Shown piece after piece: positions 44,669 to 54,993 of a stretch of DNA of 64,000 bases. This stretch comes from CAZPXZ01 sp965221505 (GTDB taxonomy: Bacteria; Pseudomonadota; Alphaproteobacteria; Rhodobacterales; CAZPXZ01). The notes beneath the pieces are model-generated. The model had not been told where the DNA came from and searched no databases. It was given only the letters and a program-made list of their open reading frames with translations. Each line of letters starts with the position of its first letter. The stretch's first letter is position 1. The position numbers were made by a program, and so were the translations under genes. The stretch lies in assembly GCA_965221505.1 (NCBI GenBank), contig CBDCSI010000002.1:620001-684000 (forward strand), read 5' to 3'.

Positions 44669-45709
44669 TCAGAGTTCGATCACCCGCCCCTCGTGGATCG
44701 AGCGGTCTGCCGCCGACACGATCTGCAGGCTCTTGACCGCGTCGTCCATGTGATCGGACAGGTCGACGTCCCGGTCTATGGCGTCGAGCAGAAACCGCTG
44801 CTCGCGTTCGCAGAGCTCGTCGTGGTCGGGCTCGTCCGCCATGTCGATCCGTTCGTCGGGTTTCGCCAGATCGGCGTGATGGATCAGGATCTGGTTGGTC
44901 TTGGTATGGGCGTTGATGTCGTCCGAACGCACGTCGCCGGCGGTTTCCGCCATCACGATCGAGACCGAGCCCTTCGGCCCGACGACGTCCTTCACGAAGA
45001 ACGCCGTCTCGCTCATCATCGGTCCCCATCCCGCCTCGTACCAGCCCACCGAGCCGTCGTCGAAGGTCACCTGCAGCATGCCGTAGTTGTTCACCGCCAC
45101 TTCGTCGGTGAGCTTCGCCCCGATCGCGTGCACGCTCTTCGGGCGCGCCCGCGTCATCTGGCACATGACGTCGACATAGTGGACCCCGCAATCGACGATC
45201 GGCGGGAAGCTGTCCATCAGCCGCTTGTGCCAGTCCCAGGTCTCCTCGTTCGACTGCTGGTTGAGGTTCATGCGGAACACCAGGGGCGTCCCGAGTTCGC
45301 GCGCGATCTCGATGAACCTGATCCAGGACGGATGCTGGCGGAGGATATAGCCGACGACCAGCTTGCGGCCGGTGCGCCGCGCCGTGGCCACGACCTCCGC
45401 GGCCATGTCCACGCTCTCCGCCAGCGGTTTCTCGACGAAGACGTGCGCGCCGGCTTCCATCGCCCGGACGGCGAAGGGACCGTGCGTATCCGGAAGCGTG
45501 TTGACGGAGACGACGTCCGGGCCGAGCTCCGCGAGCGCCGTATCGAAATCGGCGTATCTCCGGGCGTCCCGAAGCGCGTCCGGCAGCTCCATCGACGCGA
45601 TCCGCCGCGCGCAGACGCCGACGACCTCGAAGCCGTCGATCCGCGCATAGGCGAGCGCGTGGCTCATACCCATGTTGCCCAGTCCCGCAACCAGCACCTT
45701 CTTCGTCAT
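44669..45709 (-). CDS. Gfo/Idh/MocA-family oxidoreductase
   Basis: This 346-aa NAD(P)-dependent dehydrogenase begins with the Rossmann motif VLVAGLGNMGMSHALAYAR. The family's EKPLAESVDMAAE motif, with the conserved Lys of EKP, lies near residue 93, followed by VGYILRQHPSWIRF. The VDCGVHYVDVMCQMTR segment near 175 holds the usual Asp/His pair. Members oxidise sugars, inositols and related polyols. It lies in a catabolic operon beside an SDR and a monooxygenase; its substrate is unknown. Confidence 0.88.
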   Translation of the reverse strand: MTKKVLVAGLGNMGMSHALAYARIDGFEVVGVCARRIASMELPDALRDARRYADFDTALAELGPDVVSVNTLPDTHGPFAVRAMEAGAHVFVEKPLAESVDMAAEVVATARRTGRKLVVGYILRQHPSWIRFIEIARELGTPLVFRMNLNQQSNEETWDWHKRLMDSFPPIVDCGVHYVDVMCQMTRARPKSVHAIGAKLTDEVAVNNYGMLQVTFDDGSVGWYEAGWGPMMSETAFFVKDVVGPKGSVSIVMAETAGDVRSDDINAHTKTNQILIHHADLAKPDERIDMADEPDHDELCEREQRFLLDAIDRDVDLSDHMDDAVKSLQIVSAADRSIHEGRVIEL

Positions 45710-45785
45710 TTCGGTCTCCTCCCCTTCGAACGATCCGCCCGCGGCCCCGCCGTCACCTTCCGGCGCCGACCCGGCAGCCGTCGTC

Positions 45786-46571
45786 TCAGAACTCCTCCAC
45801 GATCAGCTCCTGCGCCATCACCCGATTGCCGGAGGTGAGACCGCAATCGACGGGAATCGCGGCGCCGGTGATCGCGCCCGCTTCCGGCGAGGCCAGAAAC
45901 GCGACCGCGGCGGCGACCTCTTCCGGTTCCGCGATGCGACCCAGCGGATACCAGCGCTCCAGGCGAGACAATACGGCCGGATCCCGCCGCACGCGCTCGT
46001 CCCAGATCGGCGTGCGCACCGTACCCGGCAGGACGGCGTTCACGCGAACGCCGAGCGGCCCGTATTCCTGCGCCAGCGACCGGGTCAGCGAGATCATCCC
46101 CGACTTCGCCGCGCTGTAGGCGGGGTCGCCGAGCGCCGAGAGGCCGTTGACGGACGCGATCATGACGATCGCTCCGGACTTCCGTTCCGTCATGTCCGCC
46201 AGCACCGCCTTCGAACAATGGAAGGCGCCGTTGAGGTTGCCGGCGAGATGGTCGGCCCAGTCCTCCGTCGAGGTGTCGGCGATCGTCGCACGGCTGCTGA
46301 ACCCGGCGTTGTTGATCAGGACGTCCGTCGGCCCGAGCCGTTCGCGAAGCGTCGAGAAGGCCCGGGCGACGGCACGGTCGTCGGCGATGTCGACGACGGC
46401 GGCAGCGCAGCGCGTGCCGGCGTCGGCCAGCTCTTCGCGGAGCTCCAGCACCGCCCCCCGGCGGTCGACGAGAGCGAGTGCGGCGCCCTCCTTCGCGAAG
46501 CGGTCGCAAAGCGCCCGACCGATGCCGCCGGCCGCGCCGGTTATGGCGACGCAGGCCTCGGCCGGTCTCAT
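45786..46571 (-). CDS. Short-chain dehydrogenase/reductase (SDR)
   Basis: This 261-aa classical SDR shows the cofactor motif TGAAGGIG, the NNAG strand, and the catalytic Ser with YSAAK (SVNGLSALGDPAYSAAKSG). The C-terminal LASPEAGAITGAAIPVDCG is typical. An acidic residue after the second strand (LVDRRG) favours NAD. The ATG overlaps the preceding gene's stop by 4 nt. It is part of the same operon as the Gfo/Idh enzyme. Confidence 0.9.
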   Translation of the reverse strand: MRPAEACVAITGAAGGIGRALCDRFAKEGAALALVDRRGAVLELREELADAGTRCAAAVVDIADDRAVARAFSTLRERLGPTDVLINNAGFSSRATIADTSTEDWADHLAGNLNGAFHCSKAVLADMTERKSGAIVMIASVNGLSALGDPAYSAAKSGMISLTRSLAQEYGPLGVRVNAVLPGTVRTPIWDERVRRDPAVLSRLERWYPLGRIAEPEEVAAAVAFLASPEAGAITGAAIPVDCGLTSGNRVMAQELIVEEF

Positions 46572-47734
46572 GACAGCGCCTCGCGCAAGAAGCGCAGATT
46601 CCGGGAGCGCAGGAATCCCCAGTTGTAGAAGGAGATTCCCCGGACGCCCTCGCGTTCCAGCAATCGGACTGCCTCGCGAACCTCCTCCCCCGAGTCCAGA
46701 TCGGGCCACGACGGCCGAAGGATGCCGCACAGCCTTTCGCACCCGCCGAGGCGTCGCCGGACGTCGGCGAGGTCGGCGGCGACCCGGTCGACCGACGCTT
46801 CGTAAAAACAGGCCTCGAGGCAGCCGGCGACCTCGGCCAGCGACCGCAAATCGCTTCCCTCGTACCAGGCGCCGGCCGTCGGTCTCGCAACCGAGGGAAT
46901 GACGGCGAGCGCGACGTCGCTCCGCACGGCCTCCCGGATCTCGCGCACGAGCGAAGTGACGGTGTCGCACCGCATGGCGACGTAGGCGGAGAACGCCCGA
47001 TCGGTCGCGAGGTCCGCCGCCCAGAACGCTTCCGCCATGTCTTCCGGGTAGTCGACGTCGCCGGCGAGAAAACCCGTTATGTCGTCCGCGACCCGGTCCC
47101 GGAGCGCGGTGCCGTCGACCCCGGAGTCCCGGGCGCGCACGATACAGCGGTCGCAAAAACAAAGCCCGAGCAGATTGTCGAGCCACCGGTTGGGCCGGAC
47201 CATGGCGAACTCGTGGTGATACCCGTGCACCGGAGGAAGGAATCCCGGGGTCTCGAGCGACATCCCGCGAAGCGGATAGCTGTCGCTTACGTCCCCGGCC
47301 AGTGCGACCGCGTATTCCCGCGCCTCGGGCGCGGACGGACAGAGGCTGTAGATCAGGCGGTCGCCGAACGCGTTGGAGACGCATGCTTCCGGATGCAGAC
47401 TGCCCAGCCGGCTGTTGTGCAGCAGCACCAGCCAGGCGTTGACCGCGATGTCGCCCCTCTCGCATGCCTCGCGCAACACGTCGCGTTCCGCCAGAAGGCC
47501 GTTCGCACGCGGCGCGAGCGCGCCGTAGCGCGCGGGATCGTGCCGGAAGTAGACGGTTCCGCCTTCGGGAAACGCGATCTTGCCGCGGCCGCGGGGGCGC
47601 AGGAACTTTCCGGAGTGGTAGCTCGCGGCCACGGTGACCGTGTCGAGGCCCAGGTCGAGAAACGATTCGACCGCCTCGCTCGTGCCTCGCTCGGCGAGGT
47701 CCCAGGCGTAGGCGAAGATCGATCGCCAGGTCAT
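46568..47734 (-). CDS. Putative TIM-barrel (glycosyl hydrolase-like) protein
   Basis: This 388-aa cytosolic protein has no signal peptide. I do not recognise a named family with certainty. The pattern of alternating strands and acidic turns (TVTVAASYHSGKFL, GDIAVNAWLVLLHNS, HEFAMVRPNRWL, GISFYNWGFLRSRN), with a LCFCDRCIVRARDSG motif near residue 195, resembles TIM-barrel proteins of the alpha-amylase/beta-galactosidase superfamily. CxxC motifs at this location are common in such hypothetical glycoside hydrolases. It lies between the importer and the SDR gene, so it may process the imported compound. Catalytic residues are not assigned. Confidence 0.5.
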   Translation of the reverse strand: MTWRSIFAYAWDLAERGTSEAVESFLDLGLDTVTVAASYHSGKFLRPRGRGKIAFPEGGTVYFRHDPARYGALAPRANGLLAERDVLREACERGDIAVNAWLVLLHNSRLGSLHPEACVSNAFGDRLIYSLCPSAPEAREYAVALAGDVSDSYPLRGMSLETPGFLPPVHGYHHEFAMVRPNRWLDNLLGLCFCDRCIVRARDSGVDGTALRDRVADDITGFLAGDVDYPEDMAEAFWAADLATDRAFSAYVAMRCDTVTSLVREIREAVRSDVALAVIPSVARPTAGAWYEGSDLRSLAEVAGCLEACFYEASVDRVAADLADVRRRLGGCERLCGILRPSWPDLDSGEEVREAVRLLEREGVRGISFYNWGFLRSRNLRFLREALS

Positions 47735-47810
47735 CGCAGCCGGTGCGGCCTTCGGGTCCGGTGCCGGTCGTCATGCGCGGCGGACGCACCGCCGCGCACG
47801 ACCGGTCGGA

Positions 47811-48947
47811 TCAGATCAGCTCCGCGATCGCCTCGACGTCGACCGCCTCATACGCCTCCGAGAGCGCGAAGCCGGACGCGTCGGCCATCACCCGCTCCAT
47901 GTCGAAGTCGTTGGCGCCGGGCACGAAGTCGTTGCTGATCACCTCGTCGAGGGCGACGTCGCCCTGGATCTGGCCGATCTCGCGGCCTACGTCGAAGAAC
48001 AGCTGCCAGCTCGACTCCAGGTGGAAGCCCCAGGCCTGCCGCTCGTCCCAGCGGCCGCCGAACACGCCGCCGAGTTGCATCATCGATTCCGTCGCCACGT
48101 CCGGAGACATCTGGCTCTCGAGACCGGGGAATTGCTCCATGACGATCTGGGTCGCCGCACGCGGGTTTTCGCGTCCGAACTCGAGTCCCATCGCCCAGCC
48201 GCGCAGGTAGCGCGTGTAGAGGTCGTGCGTCCCCGCATCCTCGAAGTCGCCCTTGCGGATGACGAAGCTGTTGGCCGGAAGCTGCGAGAAGTCCTTTCCG
48301 ATCAGGTAATCGAAGTCGAGCCCCTGTCCCTTCCACTGGGCGCGGAGACCCTCCCAGGAGAGCGCGGTGTCGCCCTGCCCCTGTGCCAGCGTCGTGCCCC
48401 ATTGCGGCCAGCCGGCGGCGACGTAGGTGACCTTCGAGATGTCGACGCCGGCCGCCTTGAGCATCGGGTCGCAGATGGACTGCCACCCGGCGCTTCCCAG
48501 GAGCACGGTCATGCCTTCGAGCTCGCGGATGTCCGACGGCTTCTCGCCCTTGCGGAAGGCGAAATCGAACACGTCCGAGCCGCCCATGTGAAAGACGGAC
48601 ACGAGCGGTATGCCCTGCGCCAGACCGAGCGAGAACACGCCCGGCGACGGATATCCCATGTCCGCCTGGCCCTGGTCCACCAGCTTCACGGTCGCGGTGG
48701 CGTCCGAGGGGCCGGGTTCCAGCGTCGTATCGATGTCGCCGAAGTAGCCGAAACGCTGGCCGACCCAATACGGATAGTCGTCGAGTACCTCGATGGTGCC
48801 GCGCGGCGACACCCAGCGTACGGAATCGGCGGCGAAGGCCGGCTTCGCGAGGCCGCCCAGCGCCACGGCGGATACGCCGCCGACGCCCACCTGCAAGAGC
48901 CTCCTGCGGCTCAGGGGCAGCGTTTCGTTTCGATTGCTTGTCGTCAT
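47811..48947 (-). CDS. NitT/TauT-type ABC transporter substrate-binding protein, Tat signal
   Basis: This 378-aa periplasmic binding protein carries a twin-arginine-like signal (SRRRLLQVGVGGVSAVALGG, cleavage near AFA-AD), so it is probably exported folded. Mature features fit the NMT1/THI5-like SBP family used for taurine, nitrate, aromatic sulfonates or pyrimidine precursors: DQGQADMGYPSPGVFSLGLAQ, LEGMTVLLGSAGWQS. The permease and ATPase genes follow the usual order just upstream. The ligand is unknown. Confidence 0.85.
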   Translation of the reverse strand: MTTSNRNETLPLSRRRLLQVGVGGVSAVALGGLAKPAFAADSVRWVSPRGTIEVLDDYPYWVGQRFGYFGDIDTTLEPGPSDATATVKLVDQGQADMGYPSPGVFSLGLAQGIPLVSVFHMGGSDVFDFAFRKGEKPSDIRELEGMTVLLGSAGWQSICDPMLKAAGVDISKVTYVAAGWPQWGTTLAQGQGDTALSWEGLRAQWKGQGLDFDYLIGKDFSQLPANSFVIRKGDFEDAGTHDLYTRYLRGWAMGLEFGRENPRAATQIVMEQFPGLESQMSPDVATESMMQLGGVFGGRWDERQAWGFHLESSWQLFFDVGREIGQIQGDVALDEVISNDFVPGANDFDMERVMADASGFALSEAYEAVDVEAIAELI

Positions 48948-48990
48948 GTTGTTGTCTCCCTTTCATCCGGTCGAACCCGGGCGGAGCGCG

Positions 48991-49842
48991 TCAGGCCTGC
49001 CAGCCGGCAAACCGTTTCCCCACCCAGAAGAAGAACGCGTAGAACGATATCCCGATCACCGCGAGCAGCAGAATGATGGCGAAGAACTCCGGCATTCGGA
49101 CCATCGACGAGTAGTAGGTCAGGCGGCTGCCCAGCCCTGCGGCGCCCCCGACCATTTCGGCCGCGACCGTCGTCAACAGGCCGAAGATCGATCCCACGAG
49201 CAGGCCGACGATGATCATCGGCATCGCCATCGGGATGCGAATCTTGGTGAAGATCTGGATGGTGTCGGCGCCGAAGGAGCGCGCCAGCGCGATCTTCGCG
49301 AGATCGACCCGCCGGAACCCGGTGGCGGAATTGATCATCACCATCGGACCGCTGGCGAGCGCGACCGCGATGATGCGGGGCTCGCTGCCGAAGCCGAACC
49401 GCAGAATGAGGAGCGGCACCAGCGCCAGCATGGGCGTGGTGACCAGGAGAAGGATATACGGCGTGACGATCTTCTCGACGAACGGAAACTGGGTGATCAC
49501 CGCGGCGAGCACGAAGCCGATCGACGCGCCGATCCCGAATCCGAACGCCAGTTCGTAGAGCGTCACGACGAGATGAGGACCGATGAAGCGCCACTCCGTC
49601 ACGAGCGCAGTCGCGACCTGGCTCGGCAGGGGAAGGACGTAGGCCGGAACCTCGAAGTGGAGAATCAGCAGCTCGGCGCCGCCGACGATCGCCACGGCGA
49701 CCAGGAGTATGACGACGATCTCGAAGAGCGTACGCGCCCGCCCGGCGGTCAGGGAGGTGAGTCCGGAAAACCCGGAGACCTCCTCGTTCGCGTCCGGCTT
49801 TCGGTTGAATTCCGGAATTCTGTCGCCGAGCGTCTCGCTCAT
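48991..49842 (-). CDS. NitT/TauT-type ABC transporter permease
   Basis: This 283-aa inner-membrane permease has an N-terminal cytosolic tail of about 30 residues, then six hydrophobic spans. The EAA-type loop lies around RRVDLAKIALARSFGADTIQ near residue 175. It sits 43 bp from the binding-protein gene and 33 bp from the ATPase gene on the same strand, as expected for a single permease working as a homodimer. Confidence 0.88.
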   Translation of the reverse strand: MSETLGDRIPEFNRKPDANEEVSGFSGLTSLTAGRARTLFEIVVILLVAVAIVGGAELLILHFEVPAYVLPLPSQVATALVTEWRFIGPHLVVTLYELAFGFGIGASIGFVLAAVITQFPFVEKIVTPYILLLVTTPMLALVPLLILRFGFGSEPRIIAVALASGPMVMINSATGFRRVDLAKIALARSFGADTIQIFTKIRIPMAMPMIIVGLLVGSIFGLLTTVAAEMVGGAAGLGSRLTYYSSMVRMPEFFAIILLLAVIGISFYAFFFWVGKRFAGWQA

Positions 49843-49875
49843 GTCGTCGTCCTGCCTCCTCTCATGCCCGGCCGA

Positions 49876-50682
<807 letters not shown>

Positions 50683-50749
50683 CGTTCCTCCCCTTGCGGT
50701 CCTGTACCGTAACGGGAGGCATCCCCCGCATCAAGACTCAGGTCAAGAC

Positions 50750-52270
50750 TCAGGTCGCTGCGGCGTCGACCCGTCCGGTGAGCATGCGCCCCGCTCCGGC
50801 GCCGGTCGCCTGCCCTTCGGCAAACGCGACCGCGCCGTTGACCAGAACGGCGACGATGCCCTCGGCCGGCAGCCGGGGCTCTTCGTACGTCGCCCGGTCG
50901 AGGATCCTCTCCGGGTCGAACAGAACCAGGTCGGCTGCGCAGCCGGCGCGGATCCGACCGCGGTCGGCGAGGCCGAACACGTCTGCCGCAAGCCCGGTCA
51001 TCTTGTGAATCGCCGTCTCCACGGAGAACAGTCCGGCATCCCGCGCATAGCGGCCTATGACCCGGGGAAACGTGCCCCAGAGCCGCGGGTGCGGGTGGTC
51101 GTCATGGGGAAGCCCGTCGGAGCCGACGATCGAGAACGGCGAGGTCAGGACGCGGCGCACGTCCCGCTCCTCCATCTGAAAGTAGATCGCTCCGGCCGGG
51201 TCGAGACGGCGTGCGGCCTCGTCGAGGGAAACGCCCCACTCTTCCGCGACGGAGGAGAGCTCGCGCCCGGCCGCCTCCGGGCAGGCGTGCGACCAGGAGA
51301 TCAGGATCGGATAGTCGTCGGTGACCAGATCGCTGCGCAGATTGGTGGAGCCCGCCGTGTAGGGATAGACGTCGACATGGACCGGGTGCTTGTCGCGGGC
51401 TGCGGCAATCCTGGGCAGGGTCTGCCGCGTTCGGCCCCAGTTTGCCGTCCCGGCGCATTTGTGGTGCGAGATCAGCAGGGGAAGGCGGGCGTGCCTCGCC
51501 GTTTCGACGGATTCGTCGATGCTCTCGAGTACGCGGTCCGTTTCGTCGCGCATGTGGGTGGCGTAGACGCCGCCGAACCGTGCGGCGGCTTCGCCGACGG
51601 CGGCGACCTCCGACCGGTCGGCAGCCTCGTTCGTCGGATAGAACAGCCCGGTGGAGAAGCCGCTCGCCCCCTCTTCCATGCAGCGCGAGAGCAAGGCGCG
51701 CATGGACTCGATCTCGCCTGCGTCGGCGCGGCGCGCGACGTCGTCCATGACGGCGAGCCGGAGGGCGGAATGACCGATCAGGACCACGACGTTGACCGAC
51801 GGATGCGCCCGGCGAAGCGCGTCGGCATAGGCCCTCATGGAGGGGAACCGGTATGCGGACCGGGCGCCGAGGAGGTTCATCGGCGCCGGGGGGCTGCCGT
51901 CGCGATCGAAGGTGACGGGAACCAGCGAAATGCCGCAGTTCCCGACCACGACCGTGGTCACTCCCTGGCTGGTCTTCGCCGGCACGTCTGGCTCGTCGAG
52001 AACGATCCGGTCGTCGTGGGTGTGGGCGTCGATAAAGCCCGGCGCGATCGCCAGTCCGCCGGCGTCGACCAGGCAGTCGTCCGCCGAGCGGGGCACGTCG
52101 CCGGACCGGCCGACGGCGGTCACTCCGCTGTCGTCGAAAGCGATTTCGCCCGAGAACGCCGGACCTCCGGTGCCGTCGAAGATCCGTGCGTTGGAGAGTA
52201 CGGCGCGCCGCCCCGCCCGTTCCGCGAGGCGCTCGGCGATCGAGGTCGACGATGCCGCTGTCGGATGCAC
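50750..52270 (-). CDS. D-aminoacylase-like amidohydrolase
   Basis: This 506-aa metal-dependent amidohydrolase resembles N-acyl-D-amino-acid deacylases. Seen are the metal-binding GFIDAHTHDD near residue 90, the bridging-Cys motif VGNCGISLVPV near 122, ISHHKCAGTANWG near 270, and a late catalytic Asp in IVGSDGLPHDDHPHP. The GTG at 52270 is preceded by GGGAGGAAGG at good spacing. It is the first gene of the eight-gene operon, so the imported or processed compound may be an N-acylated or cyclic amide (inference). Confidence 0.88.
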   Translation of the reverse strand: MHPTAASSTSIAERLAERAGRRAVLSNARIFDGTGGPAFSGEIAFDDSGVTAVGRSGDVPRSADDCLVDAGGLAIAPGFIDAHTHDDRIVLDEPDVPAKTSQGVTTVVVGNCGISLVPVTFDRDGSPPAPMNLLGARSAYRFPSMRAYADALRRAHPSVNVVVLIGHSALRLAVMDDVARRADAGEIESMRALLSRCMEEGASGFSTGLFYPTNEAADRSEVAAVGEAAARFGGVYATHMRDETDRVLESIDESVETARHARLPLLISHHKCAGTANWGRTRQTLPRIAAARDKHPVHVDVYPYTAGSTNLRSDLVTDDYPILISWSHACPEAAGRELSSVAEEWGVSLDEAARRLDPAGAIYFQMEERDVRRVLTSPFSIVGSDGLPHDDHPHPRLWGTFPRVIGRYARDAGLFSVETAIHKMTGLAADVFGLADRGRIRAGCAADLVLFDPERILDRATYEEPRLPAEGIVAVLVNGAVAFAEGQATGAGAGRMLTGRVDAAAT

Positions 52271-52642
52271 GGATACCTTCCTCCCGATTCGGGATCCGGC
52301 GGCATAGCGTGCCAGACTGTCCGATGCCTGTCCATTTGGGAACGGGCGCCGACGACGGTATCGGTCCGGCGTCGCCGGCGACCGTCGTCGGACCGGCGCG
52401 GCTCAAAGGGCGTAGCGGCCGGCATACGGGAGTGAAGGTCCACGCCGGCGTCAATCTCCCGAACGTCAAGACGAGCGGCATTTCGCGGCCACCGGCCGCA
52501 CGAGCTCGCGATCGGACGGTCCGCGACGCCCGTTCTGGCGCCGAACGCGGTCGAGGCTGTGCCGGCTCGCCCGGTTCTCCCCTCGCGGGCCGCGTTGCGG
52601 ACCGCGCCCGCCGTCTGCGACCGGACCCGCAGCGACCCTCGT
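52271..52642. other. Upstream region of the amidohydrolase operon
   Basis: No gene is supported between the amidohydrolase GTG and the stop of the first secreted protein. Because the operon reads leftwards, its promoter should lie in the left part of this gap. No consensus boxes stand out. Confidence 0.35.
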
Positions 52643-53299
52643 TCAGTTCGCGCCTTCCGCCCGGCGATGGCTGGATTCCGGCCGGCGGTCCGATCCGTCG
52701 GCCCGGTTTCGCTCTTCGACGCACGAGTCGGACAGTGTGCCTTCGGATCCGTCCGCGACGAGATCCTCCGGCCCGCAGGCGACCCCCAGGCCGACCCTTC
52801 CGAAGAGGTCCTGATCGGGGGAGCAGAAGGGGTCGTCATCCGCGTCAGGTCCCGAGCACGTCTCGATCCGGTCTCCGCTCGCCGACGCGTCCGCCGACGG
52901 TGCCGCAACTCCCGCGCCGGCAGACGCCCCTTGTCCGCGGTTCGTCCAGTGAATCGACCCCTCGGGATCGGGGCACATGCCCTGAAGCGCGTCGCACGGA
53001 AGGAAGTGCGAGACGTCGTCGAGGCAATCGCGGCAATGATCGCCGGTAGCGTCGAGCAGGGGCGGACACCCTGGCGTCGGGCAACGCTCCACATGCGGAC
53101 GCACAGCGAGAACTCCCCGCCAGCGAAACAAGTCTGCGTCTACCGGGAGATTCGAAGCCAGCCCTGTGGGATTGCGCTCCGCAGCGACGAACGCACCGTC
53201 CTTTCCGGCGGTCGCAGCGACGGCAATGCCATAGGTCACCGCAACTCCGGTCAGTGCGACAACTGCCAGAATCGGCGTGAGACAGGTACGTTTCTTCAT
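52643..53299 (-). CDS. Secreted cysteine-rich protein A (unknown family)
   Basis: This 218-aa protein has a signal peptide (MKKRTCLTPILAVVALTGVA, cleavage near residue 28). The mature part carries Cys73, 78, 89, 92, 102 and 109. The first five follow the spacing C-x4-C-x10-C-x2-C-x9-C, exactly as in the frameshifted neighbour at 54605-54993. No CxxCH haem motif occurs. The C-terminal half is acidic and low in complexity. The start context GGGAGGGCGAGGGATCGATGAAG is nearly the same in all three genes of this cluster. Disulfides or metal binding in the periplasm are possible; function is unknown. Confidence 0.65.
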   Translation of the reverse strand: MKKRTCLTPILAVVALTGVAVTYGIAVAATAGKDGAFVAAERNPTGLASNLPVDADLFRWRGVLAVRPHVERCPTPGCPPLLDATGDHCRDCLDDVSHFLPCDALQGMCPDPEGSIHWTNRGQGASAGAGVAAPSADASASGDRIETCSGPDADDDPFCSPDQDLFGRVGLGVACGPEDLVADGSEGTLSDSCVEERNRADGSDRRPESSHRRAEGAN

Positions 53300-53867
53300 C
53301 GATCCCTCGCCCTCCCGGTTGCGGAATTCGGTGCCGGCCGTTTCAGGACCGGGCCGGCGTGCCGGCGAGCCGTTTCGTCAGTTCTGACCGAAGCGCCCAC
53401 GGGATGCGCCACGGCTCACCGAGTCCGCACGTTACGAATCCCGACTGCGACGGCCCGATCCCGATCATGATACGCGCAGGCAATTCGGCGACCGCCACAA
53501 TTGGGCATCGGGCGCCAGAGTCCGATCCAAGCCGAAGCGACCGCAGGGCCGCGCCGAAGCCGGGTCCGACCGAGATCCGCACGCGATCCGGAACCGTTCT
53601 CCGGCGGGCCGACAAACCGATCGTTTGCCTCAGTGAGTACCGTCGTTGAGCCGACCGGCTTGCCGGGCGCCTCCGATCGCGAAGTGGCCTGCGTCCCCGT
53701 GACCGGCGCCGCCGGCGATATCGGAGACGGAAGCGGGCCCCCGATTCGGTTCGAGGCCGAGAGCCGATCGATCGACGTTCGCTCACGCGCCTGCCGGTCA
53801 TGCGGAAATCCCGCTCCGGCTGCCGTCCCCCGGACCGCCCTCCGCTACAGCGCCCACTGGGTCGGGG
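53300..53867. other. Gap between secreted-protein genes A and B
   Basis: No convincing gene is present. The longest minus-strand frame (53343-53801) is arginine-rich in its first half and has no signal peptide or motif. No repeat or RNA is evident. Confidence 0.4.
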
Positions 53868-54170
53868 TCAGGCCCAGATCACGTATTGGGTCATGTGAGG
53901 TACATTCGGAACGCCGCTGCAGACTCTTTCGCAACTGCCCGGCAGCGCTTCGGGCGGACACTCGATCACCTGACAATCCTTCGGCGGTCGCTCGACGATT
54001 CCGTTCGCTGCCAGGAGGATGCCGACCGCGTCGGTAGACAGGCCCTGGACATGCAGGCACGCGCCGGCGTTCCGAAGGGTCTCCGAAGCGGATCGGACTT
54101 CGCTCCCCGCTCCGGCGCTACCTGTCAGCAAGAGTCCGCCCAGCAGCGGCACGAGCCATAGCTTCTTCAT
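53868..54170 (-). CDS. Secreted cysteine-rich protein B (unknown family)
   Basis: This 100-aa protein has the signal peptide MKKLWLVPLLGGLLLTGSAG followed by AGSEVRSASETLRNA, which closely matches the repaired neighbour C. The C-terminal half has C-x4-C-x8-C-x3-C (KDCQVIECPPEALPGSCERVC), similar but not identical to the pattern in A and C, plus one earlier Cys. AGGGAGAAGATCG precedes the ATG. It is periplasmic or secreted; function is unknown. Confidence 0.65.
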   Translation of the reverse strand: MKKLWLVPLLGGLLLTGSAGAGSEVRSASETLRNAGACLHVQGLSTDAVGILLAANGIVERPPKDCQVIECPPEALPGSCERVCSGVPNVPHMTQYVIWA

Positions 54171-54604
54171 CGATCTTCTCCCTCTCTGTCGTCGATGCCG
54201 GAGTCCGCATGCGACTCCACCATACCAGGCACCGTGCGATCAGGTGGCCAGCATGGCCGCCATACTTCATGCAGGCTGCCGGCCGGGAGCGCGACGGCTC
54301 ATGCCCTGCAACGCCGCGACGACCGGTCGGCTCCCACGAAAGTCCGCTTCCTGCGCCCAGGCCGCCGAACCGAATCGCCTCAGCCAAGAATAGCAAGAAC
54401 GAGTACGGTCCATGCCCGTATCCCTCTCTACCGTGCGGACCACAGGTTCCGCCCGAACGCTCGACCGTCGGATTCGTACAGAAGACCGGCAACGCCCTTC
54501 GGTGGAATTGACATCGGAATTCGGGACATGTCGCGATGGAATGCCGTCGCTTCCGACAAGAGCTGAATCGCTCGCTCCAGGCACCGTCGATCTTGCCCCG
54601 AATT
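54171..54604. other. Gap between secreted-protein genes B and C
   Basis: No gene, RNA or repeat could be supported here. Base composition is mixed and the open frames are short, without ribosome sites. Confidence 0.4.
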
Positions 54605-54993
54605 CTAGGCTCTCCCGATCTCGTCTTCGAGGAGCGTCCGCCCGTTCAAGATCAAACCCAACGCGTCCGGAAACGTACAGTCTGAGGCGACCCGGAAATA
54701 GTCCTGGCATGCGTCGCACAGGCTGTCCTGCGGGTGGAGCTGTGCCGCGCACTTGATCCGCAGGCAAACTGCCCGCAGGTCTACGATCATCCCGCCGCTC
54801 GTTCGGGAGTAGGGGTGTTTGACTACGCTACGGCTATACGAAGCGTCGTACCTGTGGTTCGATTGCGACGCGGCAACGGTTGCCTCATGCCATGTCTCCG
54901 GCGTGGCCGAGCGAACCTCCGCTCGTGCCCCGCCGTTCCGATCAGGACAAATCCCGCCAGGACCAGGGCGGCCCGTTTCGTCGTCTGCTTCAT
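54605..54993 (-). pseudogene. Secreted cysteine-rich protein C, apparent frameshift
   Basis: The start MKQTTKRAALVLAGFVLIGT is a good signal peptide preceded by AGGAGACGATCG. The frame is then lost near a run of four C (plus strand 54928-54931). Adding one base there restores AGARAEVRSATPETWHEA, parallel to AGAGSEVRSASETLRNA of gene B, and continues to a 129-aa protein. Its C-terminal half has C-x4-C-x10-C-x2-C-x9-C, identical in spacing to gene A. The second-frame segment from 54605 is otherwise open. This is either a true single-base deletion or a sequencing error in a homopolymer. Confidence 0.65.

Noticed and set aside
53343..53801. Minus-strand 152-codon frame between secreted genes A and B
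   Set aside because: It lacks a signal peptide, the cysteine pattern and the GATCGATGAA start context of the neighbouring genes.
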